A DNA stretch of 64,000 bases from Rhynchonema sp. JSB1_4 (taxonomy: Eukaryota > Nematoda > Chromadorea > Monhysterida > Xyalidae). Below the pieces are notes generated by a model. That model was not told the origin of the DNA. It made no database searches and saw only the letters and a program-made list of their open reading frames with translations. Shown here piece after piece: positions 51,017 to 63,050 of the stretch. How positions within the stretch are numbered: position 1 is the first letter of the stretch; every line of letters starts with the position of its first letter. Location: the NCBI GenBank assembly GCA_030248065.1, contig JASAMV010004796.1:115559-179558 (forward strand). The letters run 5' to 3'. The position numbers were made by a program, and so were the translations under genes.

Positions 51017-51366
51017 ACGTTGAAAGGCCACATTGAGTTAATGTCTTTTGCAAAAAACTGCGTTCCTCACTCTCTGGGTCGCTAACTAGAGAGGATCACA
51101 CACTTGAATTGAAGACAAATACCGGCACCCAGTTCGGTTCTCCCCTCAATCAATTCTGACCGAGTCGTGAAACTGGCCAGAATTTGGTACCGAAATGTGA
51201 TTTATTTGACATGCTCCAAAAGTACATAGGTAACACTGCGGATTTCGCAATTCAGTGAGTTACAGAACCCATCCGGTTTTTTGCACACATCAACTCGGTA
51301 TGATATCTCTGATTTCCACGCGAGAAAACACGACGCCAAGTGACGTTTGACACAACCTTTAATCAA

Positions 51367-51639
51367 TCAATCATCGTCAGTCCATGAATAACCTGGCAGA
51401 CCCTTCGGGGTTGTGATACATCGAGTGAATCGATCACAGTAGACTTTCAGCTCCGTTCCGAGACACCTGGTCAACAGCAGTGTACATTGTCTGGGTATGG
51501 CCCAGGACGGGTTTGCGACCAGAAATACAAGCGTTGTAATCGACCATAGTCTGTCAGTTATCAAATAAGGGAAGATGGATATCTTTCCTTCTTTCACTTT
51601 TGCAAGAACGTGCATGACTATGAATTCACAGTCACGCAA
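51367..51639 (-). CDS. Short Cys-containing open frame, possible secreted peptide
   Basis: The frame encodes 90 residues with a hydrophobic stretch (WSITTLVFLVANPSWA) that looks like a signal peptide. It is followed by four Cys in a 60-residue tail (QCTLLLTRC, VYCDRFTRC). The upstream ATG is 24 residues before the hydrophobic part, longer than usual, so a later start or an upstream exon is possible. It lies just upstream of the astacin on the same strand and could instead be its first exon. No family recognised. Confidence 0.35.
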   Translation of the reverse strand: MRDCEFIVMHVLAKVKEGKISIFPYLITDRLWSITTLVFLVANPSWAIPRQCTLLLTRCLGTELKVYCDRFTRCITTPKGLPGYSWTDDD

Positions 51640-52650
51640 CGGAAGCTGATGGAAATGGTGAAACTGGTCTCCTTGATTGCTTCACGTATATTTTGATGTT
51701 TTTCTCACCCGAATGAATTTACGTTTTGTTTGTCATAAGCATTTTAATGCGTGCATAGTTTTTCAAAAAAGTGTTCAAATGTGTCTGTAACCTCTGGCAT
51801 TTCAATTTAATTGATATTACGTCGCGTACAACAGTCGCATACAGGTTCAATCATACATTTTTAAAAGTATGAGGAAGAAAGTAATAATTCCTGGGTTTTG
51901 TCGACGCTGTTCAAAGTTATTCGAGTACGTACAGTATAATGTCCTGTACATATCATAACGATAAATTTGTATTATATTGTAACCATATTCACTTTCTGAC
52001 GTTTTTTTCTGAAATGAATCGGCATGTGTGGTGCTTTGATGACATTATGCAAAGGTGCTTGCTTACACACCAGTGTACCCGTGCAATCATGGTGTATATC
52101 ATGAGCCAGAAAAGCACCGATCGGACACTTTCAGGACCGATTTGTCATGCACGGTTGGCCACAGTGTCTAGTAACTCTGGTCGCGGTCCAGAATGTGTTA
52201 TTGATCAAAGGCATAAACTTTTCTTGAGACCTCTACTACAAATGAGCATTAGAATTGAAATCAGCGTATTGAATCGTGCAAACTGAATCGGAGCGCATTT
52301 TTTAAATTTATTGGAATGCTGCCTCGATCCGAAGCATGACAAATGGTGGTATCACGCCTGGCCGATAACTGCACCTAATCATCAGTGTCCTTTAAAAAGA
52401 TCACAATGCAGTTCCCCATCTTAACTGGCTCATAACTTTCTGACTTTTAGTTATTTTAGTGAGTCGACCCAAACAATCGTGAAGCACTGCACGTAGGAAA
52501 TGTACACAAACAGATCATTAACGCAAATCACACAATGCGTGCACGCACAACATGACGCACCTCAACAAACTCGATGTCGAGGTGCGTTAATTCGCAGCAC
52601 ATGCATACAGTTTGCAGTGATGTGATAGGTATTACATACAATGCCATCAT
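51640..52650. other. No supported gene
   Basis: AT-rich sequence. The open frame at 51939-52286 has no splice context or recognisable motif and is not called. Confidence 0.3.
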
Positions 52651-52654
52651 CAAA

Positions 52655-53802
52655 CAAATGCTGGATTCAAAGGAAGAACAACGGAGTCCACACCGACACC
52701 AAAGGGTCCTTCGGTGACCACAACAACCACTTCGCTGTCCACCGGGTCTCCACCAACTAGCAGCCAATGTCAGAGTCAAGCACGAGGCCGCCAACATCTG
52801 GTGCACGGCATTCGGTGTTTCGTTCTGGTTGACGAACCGCAAACCTGGGAAAATGCAATGTCGGCCTGCAAAACGATGTTCAATGGCAGATTGGCACATG
52901 TCGAGGGCAGCCAAGTAGTGACGGCCATCAGAAAGTGGCTGTTGTCGGGGTGGAGGACTGTGCATAAGGTATTATATACAGCTGTACATCTTGGAGCCCA
53001 GACGAGCTGCGCACCAGGTCATTGTCAGTGCGAAGGCAACAGATGATCACACAACCTGATTCGTTTGATCCTCTCATTTCTGGTGAGTGACCCTGGTGAA
53101 CTGTCAAATCAAATCACATTCGGAAACAGTGAGTATTGGTCGCACAATGACTTTATAAGAATTGGTCAAATTTTTTTCCTGAATCGTAAAGAGGGAAAGT
53201 GACGGGGCAATGACGTTGCGTTGCGTGATCGCACACAAAGCATGTAGTAAAGAGAATGTTTCAGACCTGCGGCAACGTGGTTGATCTGCTAGATTATTTT
53301 CAGCTGAAAATGTTTTGTGAGAATCACAAATAGCACAGTGGTTAAGAGTGACTGAACGTGAAAATCAGGATTGATTGGATAAATTCTTATATAGTCATTG
53401 TGCGACCAATACTAATGAATGAGCTGCTTCACTAATCGGTACTAATCGTAAATATGGCGGATCAAATGACGAATCTATGTAGTCTACATTTTCCAATCTA
53501 ATCTTTGATGAACACCGTACAGGATTTCTGGTGGGTCGGTTTGTTGCAAGTCGACACCAGTGATGAACCATCAGCCGGCTGGGCGTGGGGAACAACGATC
53601 ACACGGTGCATCACTGGTCAGCTGATGTTTCAAAGATGGTGTGGCGTATTGAACAACCGAATGGCGATGGGAATTGTGCGAATCTGAGATGGCATCCGAA
53701 CGAATTGGGGCTGAGCGATTCGTACTGTCTCACGCCGTTCAAATTCATTTGTGAGCCAGAAACAACGAATGTCACACCGATGCCAATACCACTGCCAAGG
53801 TG
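52655..53802 (+). CDS. C-type lectin domain protein, copy 1, with frameshift
   Basis: A Thr/Ser/Pro-rich stretch (TTESTPTPKGPSVTTTTT) leads into RCFVLVDEPQTWENAMSACK and FNGRLAHVEGSQVVTAIRKW up to a donor at 52969. The second exon starts near 53519 with DFWWVGLLQVDTSDEPSAGW. After WAWG at about 53592 the frame breaks: the expected continuation HTVHHWSADVSKMVWR, PNGDGNCANLRW and FICEP is read in another frame, consistent with loss of one base or gain of two. The neighbouring copy 2 has no such break. This copy is either a recent pseudogene or carries a sequencing error. An in-frame exit from this exon into copy 2 is not available, so the two copies look like separate genes. Confidence 0.75.
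52999..53030 (-). repeat. Copy 8 of dispersed 32-base block
   Basis: On the minus strand: CACTGACAATGACCTGGTGC, then AGCTCGTCTG. It lies in the intron of lectin copy 1. Confidence 0.6.
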
Positions 53803-53878
53803 AGCTGCTCTGTTTTTCATTGTCTTCAGTTCTGGTGCATGTGATTAAAACTTGTGGACTCCGTTTGGATTCTTTCAG

Positions 53879-54401
53879 AAACGGAATGTCAGAAGAAATC
53901 ACAAGGTCACAAACACATGGAGCATCAGGGTCAGTGTCTGATTCTGATTGATAATCCAAAACCGTTCGAAGAAGCGATGGCCGCTTGTAAAACGATGTTC
54001 AACGGCACACTGGCGCATGTGGAGACAAATGAAACGGTTTTGGCCATAAAGAATTGGCTGCTGTCTGGCTGGAAAACTATTTGGTTGGTTAGGACACACT
54101 AAAAACTGCTCGGACACCCTTAACAGCACACTTTTATTTCCCATGATTGCAGGATTTCTATTGGATCGGACTGCTGCAAGTCGACACGTCTGCTGAACCA
54201 TCTGCTGGCTGGGCATGGGTGGACACCGACTTCTCCGTTCACCACCCTTCAACGGCCGAGAACATTCCATGGCGGAAAGACGAACCGAGCGGAGACGGAA
54301 ATTGCGGAAATTTATTGTGGCGAACTGGATACCTGGGGCCGAATGACGGAAACTGTGTGATATCGTTCAGATTCATTTGTGAGCCTGATTATGGTGCATA
54401 A
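53879..54401 (+). CDS. C-type lectin domain, copy 2, intact
   Basis: Two exons, about 53879-54090 and 54153-54401, join in phase 0 at WKTIWL|DFYWIG. The protein has QCLILIDNPKPFEEAMAACK, FNGTLAHVETNETVLAIKNW, DFYWIGLLQVDTSAEPSAGW, ENIPWRKDEPSGDGNCGNLL and FRFICEPDYGA before TAA. It is a close tandem paralogue of copy 1. The N-terminus is uncertain; a Met lies in the linker just before QGQC, but no signal peptide precedes it, so an upstream exon is expected. Confidence 0.8.
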
Positions 54402-54451
54402 TGGCCAACATCACGGTTACGTTTCTGTGCGGAGATCCAAACATTGTATAA

Positions 54452-54774
54452 ATGAGACGACTTATTTTGAAGTTGACTTGTATGGATCCAATAATGTTCC
54501 GGTTCCACGTATTTCGGAAACGAAGGAAAGAGAAACGCCTGTATTTTTTAAAAATACGCTCTCCACCTCAGTGCGTAAATTCCCTTTTGACTCCCAAAAC
54601 GTTTGTGTGTTGAACAATGTTGCTGTTCGCGTAAGCACGCAACAAACTGAGGTCAGCCAGCTGGAACTGGTCATCATGTCTCTCGGCCCAATCTCTTTCC
54701 CTTGTTTGCGAAAATACGTGTAACCGGCGCATTTTTGAATGTGGCCAAGCAAGCTTTAAAAATAGTCGTCTCAT
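54452..54774. mobile_element. Foldback element (ATGAGACGAC ends)
   Basis: Ends are ATGAGACGACTTATTTT and AATAGTCGTCTCAT. The centre (about 54555-54680) matches the centre of the foldback at 18510-18759. It follows directly after lectin copy 2. Confidence 0.75.
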
Positions 54775-55658
54775 GATCTCGTGGTCGGACTATACTGTGC
54801 ACACGGTAATCGTCAAAACGTCTTGCGAATGCAGACTGGTGTTGTGAAGTATCATGTCAACGAAGGACGTTTTTTGTTAGAACCATTCCAGCCTCCATGA
54901 GTGACACAAGCACACGAATGATTTCAACGGCTTTTTGCACAGCTTTAGTGCGCCATTGTTCTACATACTGTATGTTTCGACAGCTGAATCCGTGAGTGCG
55001 GACTTGCCAAGACGGAGGCAGTGGGCTCAATTCCTGCTGGTGCCAAACAAAACGATTGTGTCCGATAGGCCGGGACCTACCCAATGTCGCTACGGAACTA
55101 ACAAGAAGTTGAATTTGAACAGAGGATGCTGAGTGGCTGACGAGTTCCTGACACACCACCACATGCGCATTTTGCAACAAACAGACATACACCCCATCCA
55201 CCTGCCTTGCACGTCTCCAACCAGGAGCTGCCCGCACAGAACGTTCTAGAATGTTCCAGAACATTCCATTTGTTTGTGCACGTGTGTGTGTCTTGCCGCG
55301 TGCCTGCACAGTGTGAGTAGTGTGTTGTGCGCAATAAACACGCGCAATAGTGCGCGCGTCAGGACATCTGGGGTTAGTCATCATCTCAACTCAAACGCTT
55401 TTTATACCCGAATCTGCGCTGCACGCTCTTAGTCCAAATAATCTGCTGCGCTGGCTCTGGCTGTAGTATCAAAGCGAACTTTTTGTTTGCAGCATCTATG
55501 TTTGTTGATAAAACTGTCTCACGTTTACCACGAACTCTTTCGTCGCGCACTCAAGGTCGTATACTCGTATTTGCCCATTCAGATCCAAAAGCAATCGATT
55601 CGTCCGGAAATTGGCACGAACGAAGTTTACAATCTATTGAATTAAAGGCGTTCAAGCC
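54775..55658. other. Lectin-DNAJB intergenic region
   Basis: No supported gene. TTTGCAG ends at 55492, 166 bases before the DNAJB start, and may close a 5' untranslated intron. ATTCCAGAACATTCCA-like sequence around 55245-55270 (TTCTAGAATGTTCCAGAA) matches the heat-shock element pattern of alternating nGAAn units and lies about 400 bases upstream of the DNAJB start. Confidence 0.4.
55243..55268 (+). promoter_or_regulatory. Candidate heat-shock element upstream of DNAJB
   Basis: The sequence GTTCTAGAATGTTCCAGAAC followed by ATTCC contains four to five alternating GAA / TTC pentamers, the HSF1 binding pattern. Its position about 390-415 bases upstream of a DNAJB-type chaperone gene makes a heat-inducible role plausible. 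Inference from pattern and position only. Confidence 0.55.
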
Positions 55659-58600
55659 ATGGGGAAGGATTATTACCAGATCCTTGGCATTGCCAAAGGT
55701 GCCAGCGACGATGAGATCAAGAAGGCTTATCGCAAAATGGCCCTAAAGTACCATCCTGACAAAAATAAGGTCAGTCAGCCTCTCACTTTCTAGGAATCAT
55801 TTTTTGTATGTATAGCTTACACCTCGAGATAGTTATGCGGATGGAAAAAACCGGTTTTTACGGAAGAAATTAAACCGAAAAAAGCCGGGGCCATTGTTTG
55901 GACCGATACCGAAATAACTTTTCGTGAAAAAAACCGGCCCATATTTTTCCAAGACTGCCACAAAAATGGCATTTTTGGACCAGATTTTTTCAACTTTGAC
56001 GTGCACTGTGTGGCAGCAGTGCTGTGACTTGGGGTGTACAGTACAGACAGTATAGTGCCCAAGTGGGTCAGTAATTTGTATTTTTGAAAAAAAAACGTTT
56101 TTTTGCACAAGAACCGATTTTTTTCACATAAATTACCAGTACATCAGTACTTAAGGAATTCCGAAGGGCGAAACAAAACACCTACTTTGGACAGTTTTAG
56201 CTTGTTTATGACTTAACAAGCGCCGTGTGTGTATTTTAGGCCCGAAAAAGCCTTGTCTTTACCTGTTTTAGTCTCTTTTTAAACAATTTTGTAACATAGT
56301 TTCGGACACCCAAGAAAATTTTTCGCCATTTTGGACTAAAAAAACACATTTTTCCACGAAAAATAAACTACCGGTAATTTTTCGGGTGATTTATTTTGGA
56401 AATTTATTTGGCGCCGAAAAAAAACGTTTTTTTTTCGTTTTTTTGCCAGGAAAAAACGGTGTTTTTTCACAGTGGGCGCGCTACTATGCAATACAGTATC
56501 TATCTCCGTTCGCCGGTACGGTATCTGGTCTCCCGCGCTGTAGTACACGCCCTCTGGAACGGTAGCTCCCCCAATTTTTCCAAAATTGCACCTCTGCTCT
56601 AGAGTACCGTTTTTGGTCCAAAATGGCCAAAAATTGTATCAAAATCGGCCAAAAATCGCGAATAATGCACAATTATAAGCAAAAATTGAATTCTCGCGAA
56701 AGTGGACAGTATTCCCCCCAACATTTCTTCCCCCAACGCCCCCCAAATTGGATCGCCCTAAATTCTGGGTACAGTATAGTGTGTTGATTATACTTCGACA
56801 TAGTGTATAAACCCCATTCATTGATGTTTGGAGCGGGCTGGGTCGCCGCCATTCCAGATGAACGCATTGCCAATTCAGGCGCAGAGCCATTGAACATTGT
56901 TGGTGTTGTGCGATTACAAGCCATGTGTTTTTGCGCCACGCAGCAAGCAATGTTCATCAATCGGTCTTTGCCTGAATTGGCAATGCCTGAAACATTCATT
57001 TAGAATGGTGTCGACCCAGCCCGCTCCAAACATTGCTGAATGGGGCTTATGCACTATGTCGAAATATAATCAACAGACTATACCCCGGTATCTCCCCCTT
57101 TTTGGACGCAAGGTACAGTATCTCCCCCTCAGAACAGAAGTAGCTACAGCACTGTGTGGGAGGGTGCTTGAAAGCACAAAACCTCTAAAATCCAGTGTTT
57201 TTGGATGATTTAGATGTTTTTAATAAAATATAGTGAAACAGCTTTGTGCTTCAGAGCAAGTTTTGAGGTCGAAGTAACCCATTCCGGTGATTTTACCCAA
57301 CGCACTGGAAATTTATCCTCCGGTACTATTTCTGTTTTTTTTTAAATGTAAAGAACCGGTTTTTTCTCAACTATACCTCCAGCTCCAGTATATATATACA
57401 TAGTTGCCGCGCGAAAAAAAACAGTGTATACCTCCCAGTGTAGTTCCTGGTCCGGAGGGGGAGATAGCGGACCCTCCGTTTTTTTCGGAGGGGGAGATAG
57501 TGTACCCCCGAGGGGAGGGGGAAGGGGGGGGGGGGAAGACCCAAATTCGGGAAAAAGTCACTTTTTGAGGTAGAAAATTTGACCTATTTTTGCCCCTTTT
57601 TGGAAAAAATTCTTCATAAAAAGGGCATTTTGGCGACTTTTGAGAACATTGACCTAAAAATCACACATTTTTGGTATAAAAATGCCCATTTTAGGTCTAA
57701 AAATGCCTATTTTAGGCAAAAATTGGGGGAGATAGTGTACCCGGAGGGGGAGATAGGGGGATAGTGTACCACCTGCCCTCCCCCCAGGAACTACACTGAT
57801 ACCTCCCCGGGGGAGCAGGGGGAATGTGAGGGGAAAGACCCAAATTCAGAAAAAGTTACTTTTTGAGATAGAAATTTTGACCTATTTTTGCCCCTTCTTG
57901 GAAAAAATTCTTCATAAAATGTATATTTTGGCGACTTCTGCCTCCAGGCCAGGCCAATCGCCAATGTAAACGCGCGAAGGCAACGTGGTAAACCCGGTTA
58001 TTATGTGACGTAACAATAAAAAATCAAGACCGCAGTCTGAATTTATTACACACAGTTTGATCACAGTCACATTTGAATCCTCGTTCATATAAAAAGCTAA
58101 ACTTTTACTTCCCCCTCAGCCCTCACTCATGAATTTTATTTTGTAGGCCCCCGGCGCTGAAGAAAAATTCAAGGAGGCAGCTGAAGCTTACGATGTCCTG
58201 TCAGACGCGAAAAAGAAAGATGTTTATGACAAATTTGGTATGTTATTTTTCACTGGTCATAAGATGATGAGAATAATGGAATTATTTTTATAAGAAACGG
58301 AAATCAAGTGTAGATTTTCTCGTGTTGTTAGAACTTTGACAAATTACAAAAGAGAACGCTTTGTTCATTTTCAGGCGAAGAGGGTTTGAAAGGATCAGCT
58401 GGTGGCGGCGGTGGACCCGGTCCCGGTGCTTATCATTATGAATTCCAGTAAGTTCCTCGCATTTCTAAAATGTTTTCAAATACTGAGCTGCTGTCTACCA
58501 GAATGCTTGTGCTGCAATTGACTGCATATGGACCTGGAAACACCATTGAATCTTTTTGGAAGCCTCATTTTTATTGCTCTCAGCTTCGATCCATACTTAG

Positions 58601-60471
58601 TACTTGCGCAAGTTTTTTTCAAAATGAGCCATGGCCAAGCCGGTTTCCCATCGAAAAAATTCTCGTGAAAAACCGGTAGTATGGTCTTCGATATTTTAAA
58701 TCGAAGTATAACACCACCAAAAATTTCGTTATTGTCAAATACGTATACTGTGTCCCCGAAATCAATGAGCACGGTCCTTTCAGAGGTGACCCGATGCGTG
58801 TATTTTCGCAGTTCTTCGGCGGCGAAGACCCTTTTGCCACATTTTTTGCCGGCGGCATGCCCGGTGGACAAGGGGGCAGATCGATGTTCTTTGGGCCCGG
58901 CGGAAATGTGCACATGCAGATGAATGGAGGAGGTTGTTTATATATTATTTACATTGATTCATTTTTTAACAATTCTTCGCACGTAGAAAAAAAATCTGGC
59001 TAGCCTCGGTTTCTGATTTCGAATACATATCAAACATTTGACCAACGGGACCAACCAGAGTGACGTAATATCAGTGAGTGGTTCAAGAAAACAATTGAAT
59101 ACGCTCTGTCGAGACATCTGGCCGTGTGCCAAACTATTTCACGTGACCGTACCAAACAAGACCTGGAGTATGTTTCAATGTTGAACTGTTTCAGGCGGCG
59201 GAATGGATGACGAATTCGGTCATCACGCATTTTTCGGTGGCGGCGCTCCCAGAAAACGACAGGACCCCGCCGTTACACACGAACTGCACGTGTCATTAGA
59301 AGATATCATGAAAGGTCAGTCAGTCCGTTCAGTGAAAATATCATCGCCCCAACATGAATGTGACAACATGAATGACATGTTGGCATGTGGAGGAAAACTC
59401 GAGTTGTACCTGACCTGACATTCGACGTTTTCGCACGCCACTTGAAAGATTGGGAAAAAGCAGTGCATTTATAATATGTATATCGGCATGGTTTGGACTT
59501 GTCCATCTCTGAAAACATATTTGAAAGTTGAATTGCACCCTGTTTCTGCAGGCACAACGAAGAAAATGAAAATCACGCGCAAGGTGCTCGCCGCAGACCA
59601 GCAATCGACCAGGGTCGAGGACAAAGTGCTCACAATTAACATCAAGCCCGGATGGAAGGCTGGCACCAAGGTTGGACAAGATCGGTTGACTATTATTGTT
59701 ACGTTGACGTTTGTTTGTCGAGCAAGATTATATTAAGCGGCTTACGACACCTTTTCGTTCAAGACTGGTGGCCGAAACATTTTACACCGCTTTTAAAAGA
59801 TCTTTACCAACTCAAATTTTCCAGGTGACGTTCCCACGCGAAGGCGACCAAGCGCCGAACAAAATCCCCGCCGATATTGTCTTTGTAATAAAAGACAAGC
59901 CGCACGCGCTGTTCAAACGGGAAGGCGCTGATATCAGGTACGGATGATTTTAGTCTAAAAAATCACGTCGTCTATTCGCGTTTCGATCCCAGAGGTGTTG
60001 GGTCTATTTTCGAAAGAACGCCGGTCTTGTCTTGTAACGAATAATTGGTTGGTCCGAAAAAATAGAAGATTCTTGTGAAATGTTGTGATTAATGATGTCA
60101 TCTCATTCACGTTATTTTAACTCAATCAGGTACACTGTCAAACTGCCTTTACGGGACGCACTATGCGGGTCGGTGGTACAGGTTCCAACATTAGAAGGTG
60201 GCACAGTACCGCTCAGACTCACAGACATCGTCAAACCGAACACGACAAGAAGAATAAGCGGACAGGTGGGTCTGGATGTTCTTGGTTTCATCGATTTGTA
60301 TTTGAAAAAATTATCGGATATAAATTAAATAGGTTTTGTTTTCAGGGTCTTCCTTTGCCCAAAACGCCAGCCAAACGCGGCGACCTAATAGTGGAGTTTG
60401 ATGTTCGATTCCCATCCAGGCTGGATCAAACGCAAAAAGACTCTCTCGCTGAGCTTTTACCCAGAGAATGA
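55659..60471 (+). CDS. DNAJB: DNAJB-type (class B) HSP40 co-chaperone
   Basis: Class B J-proteins stimulate HSP70 ATPase activity and hand over misfolded clients in the cytosol and nucleus. Nine exons: 55659-55769, 58147-58238, 58374-58450, about 58780-58930, about 59195-59312, about 59552-59668, about 59825-59938, about 60131-60266 and 60345-60471. The J domain ([20 protein letters not shown] ... [10 protein letters not shown]) has the HPD motif. A Gly-rich linker follows (GGGGGPGPG) and then [20 protein letters not shown]. The two C-terminal substrate-binding subdomains include [57 protein letters not shown] and [15 protein letters not shown]. It closest resembles DNAJB1/B4/B5. Length is about 345 residues, usual for the family. 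Intron 1 is 2.4 kb and packed with repeats; the others are short. Confidence 0.96.
55838..56475. repeat. AAACCGGTTTTT repeat in DNAJB intron 1
   Basis: This shares ordered blocks with 44300-44945 (AAATTACCAGTAC..GGAATTCCGAA, AAAATTTTTCGCCATTTT, ACCGGTA). Ends near 55840 and 56460 are both rich in GGAAAAAACCGG / AAAAAACGGTGTTTTTT, but no clean duplication was found. Confidence 0.5.
56775..57082. mobile_element. Foldback element in DNAJB intron 1
   Basis: Inverted arms of about 75 bases: TATAGTGTGTTGATTATA, CGACATAGTG and GGAGCGGGCTGGGTCG on the left, with complements on the right ending at 57082. Two further inverted copies of TTGCCAATTCAGGC-like sequence lie inside. It interrupts other repeat sequence in the same intron. 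Confidence 0.85.
57436..57798. mobile_element. hAT-type element in DNAJB intron 1
   Basis: Ends are CAGTGTAGTTCCTGG and its exact complement. The 8-base duplication ATACCTCC is exact (57428-57435 and 57799-57806). The interior has GGAGGGGGAGATAG units at both ends and an AAGACCCAAATTCGGG block that also occurs at 33259, 57832 and 63295. The element at 63051 belongs to the same family. Confidence 0.93.
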
Positions 60472-61485
60472 GTGGGACCACTGTGTACTCTTTTTCGTCT
60501 GCCAGTACACTGTGTTGTAAATTTTCAAACAAATGTCTTGTTTTTCTTGACTTTTTTGTTCGCTACTTGTTTTCACTGACTTTATTCAAGGTGTGTTATT
60601 TATCGCAGGCAAGATTACTGTGCTCAGAGTCTGAGCCTGTGCCGTCATTCTGGATGGTTTCTTCACAAAATTGTTTAAAAAATTAATTGTTGTTCGCGTA
60701 CTGCCCAAGCCTTCTCAGTGTACCCCACAGCACCGCATTTGATGTTAATGCTCTTTGTACATACATTGGCATACCTGAGATAACACTTTGAAATGGTTGG
60801 TTAACACTGTGTTTGGGTTGGTACGCTTGTGGAAAATTGTGCACCATACTTGGTAACCGTAACTGTGTTGTGTATTGTCCTGTTATGCACACACCAACGC
60901 GGCCAAATTTGTTCTGGATCTTGTACGATTGGCATTATCGGGGTTTCGTTTGAAAATTTTTGAATGGATCTTTAGTCGGAGTGGATTCTAATAGCAGGCT
61001 GCATTTGATGAAGCTTGTCTTTTTATGTGGAAAGTGCACTGTAAAGTTTTTTCAACAAGGTTTTGACCCGTTCTGAGGTAAACCGTACCAGACCTCAGTC
61101 CTCAAGAGCTGCACTTTTCATCCACGAGCACGCGCACGGTAGTTTGCCTTGAATGTGATAATCATCGTTTCTGCATTGCATTATTTTTTGTTCCATATAA
61201 TCTTTCTAGGTATTGATTACAATTATTTTGTTTGAGACAAATTACTGTATGTATGTATTATAAAATTTTCTTTCTTGTAACATACTTTTGTGCGCGTGCT
61301 TGGCCAGCGCTCTCATGTGCGAATGCGAATGATAAAAACTGGAATAATAAAATGTTACTGTGAATGTTCAATTTGGTAATTTCATTGAACAAGTTTCCAA
61401 CTGGTAACTCAACAAATAAGTTGCCCTATCTATGCAAATTGCTGCTTATTTTGCCCCACAAGAAATTTTGCATTCAGGTCAAACC
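60472..61485. other. DNAJB 3' flank
   Basis: No gene supported. AATAAA lies at 61346-61351. TTCAG ends at 61477, eight bases before the next start codon. Confidence 0.4.
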
Positions 61486-62979
61486 ATGTCCACTGCACCG
61501 TCCACCAGTGCAAGCATCCAAGAAGCTGATGTGTTGATGATGTTACAATGCATTGGAAGATTGGAGGAACAGGACAAGGATGAAGTTGCCAAATTGATTG
61601 ACATGCTGGAGCCAAGTTGTGAATCTCAGGTGGCAATTCACACTGTTTGGCAGGGTTGTTGGATCTTGCTCTTGCCCATCTTTATTATCACGTGATCGGT
61701 AAAAGCATTCACAAGTTACCGTGCAGTAGGAGGTATTCAATAGTGCACTCTGCTCGCAAACTGGTGCGCCGTTGAGGTTTGAAGTTTCTTCATTGTAACA
61801 CATGCCTACTATTTTGTGAATCATCCTTTATTTTATTCAGCGTCTGTGCAACACACTGCGAACGTTGGAGTTGGTCTTCGAGCAGTTCCAAAATCCGTCC
61901 AAAAACGAAGATTACACCCCCAAACTGAGATCGCGTTTGCGCCGTCTGCTGGTCGAAAAAACTGGTTCGCCGGATAATTCTGTGATTCGCACTATGTCAA
62001 GGAAACGTCCATGTTTTGCAGATGTGTCCACCAAGCGTCAATGTCTGCGCACCACACACGCGGCTGTGCGATCATTTGGCATGGGCTGGCTCGGACAGGA
62101 CCCCGAATTGTGTGTGATCGTGTGTCGAATCACTGCCGTTGAGTACAGATTAATGGCTGATAAGGAACCGAGTGAATTGGTTGGTTGCAGATTTAGGGCT
62201 CTCAATCAGGTTTTTTTCGTCAATGTCGGTTTGGCCCTAGATTTCGTTTGCGTGAACGGCTAAGTTCTGTCTGTCGGCTTGCGCTTGCCAGCCGATTTCA
62301 AGACCAGAAATGTGCGTTGCAGGGCGACTCATCGGATGAAGCCGCATTGCTCGAAGCGTGTAGTACGCTGCTCACTGATTGCATGCAGCTGGCTGGGTTT
62401 GTTGGGATTCGGGATTTCTTTCATCAAATGTTAAATTCAATCCATCCGGACAATTTCAGAATCTGACGACACCAAAATCGACGATCACATGGCTTTAGCC
62501 ATCAGCCAATCAGTGCGCGAGTGTTGTGCCTTTTACGCTGATTGGCTTTTGATGTGTGACAGAGACGATAGCTTGAAGGTTTGATTTGTTTCGTGCCTGG
62601 CGATACTGGGGTCAAGCACAAAGCATCTTACGTGCACGCACTGTGCAACAATTTATCTTGGAATGACGTGACTGTCAAACCTGATGATCGGAGTTTGGAT
62701 TTACGGCTACCATTTATTTCAAACAACGTCAGTTTTTCCGCCAGCTACAACACAAATTTTTCAGACAAGGGAGCAGCACAATGCTTTGCGTAAATGTAAC
62801 CTTCTTGTTGAAAATGTTCAAGTGGCCAAGGCAAGATACGATCCGGTCCAATCCGATCACTACTTTTGACACGTGTCATACATTGCTAGGCAGACGCTTG
62901 TGCCGTTGTATCTGTGCTTCGGTTGTTGTCAACGTTTTTGGAGCATGGCGGTGAAGAGTTGGCTCGAAAACGCTGTTGA
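61486..62979 (+). CDS. Unidentified helical protein
   Basis: Exon 1 (61486-61629) encodes MSTAPSTSASIQEADVLMML and a helical KDEVAKLIDMLEP. Exon 2 (61841-62209) has LCNTLRTLELVFEQFQN, RLRRLLVEKTG and VIVCRITAVEYRLMADKEP. Exon 3 starts at 62323 with DSSDEAALLEACSTLLTDCM. Later stretches at 62462-62577 (MALAISQSVRECCAFYADWL), 62764-62838 and 62890-62979 (VLRLLSTFLEHGGEELARKR, TGA) read similarly. Exons 1-3 join cleanly; the junction from exon 3 to 62462 is out of phase by one base with the visible sites, and the intron after 62838 would use a GC donor. An all-helical HEAT-like fold is likely, family unknown. Confidence 0.55.
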
Positions 62980-63050
62980 TGTCAGACTGTTGCAAACGGT
63001 TGTGGACAGGCTTTCTAATGAATACAATGCTCCCTGATTTTATCTGGATG

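Noticed and set aside
54857..55384. 175-residue minus-strand open frame
   Set aside because: No domain or splice context; overlaps the likely DNAJB promoter including the heat-shock-element-like sequence.
58476..58915. Minus-strand open frames opposite DNAJB exon 4
   Set aside because: Antisense to the Gly/Phe-rich DNAJB exon, which has clear family similarity.
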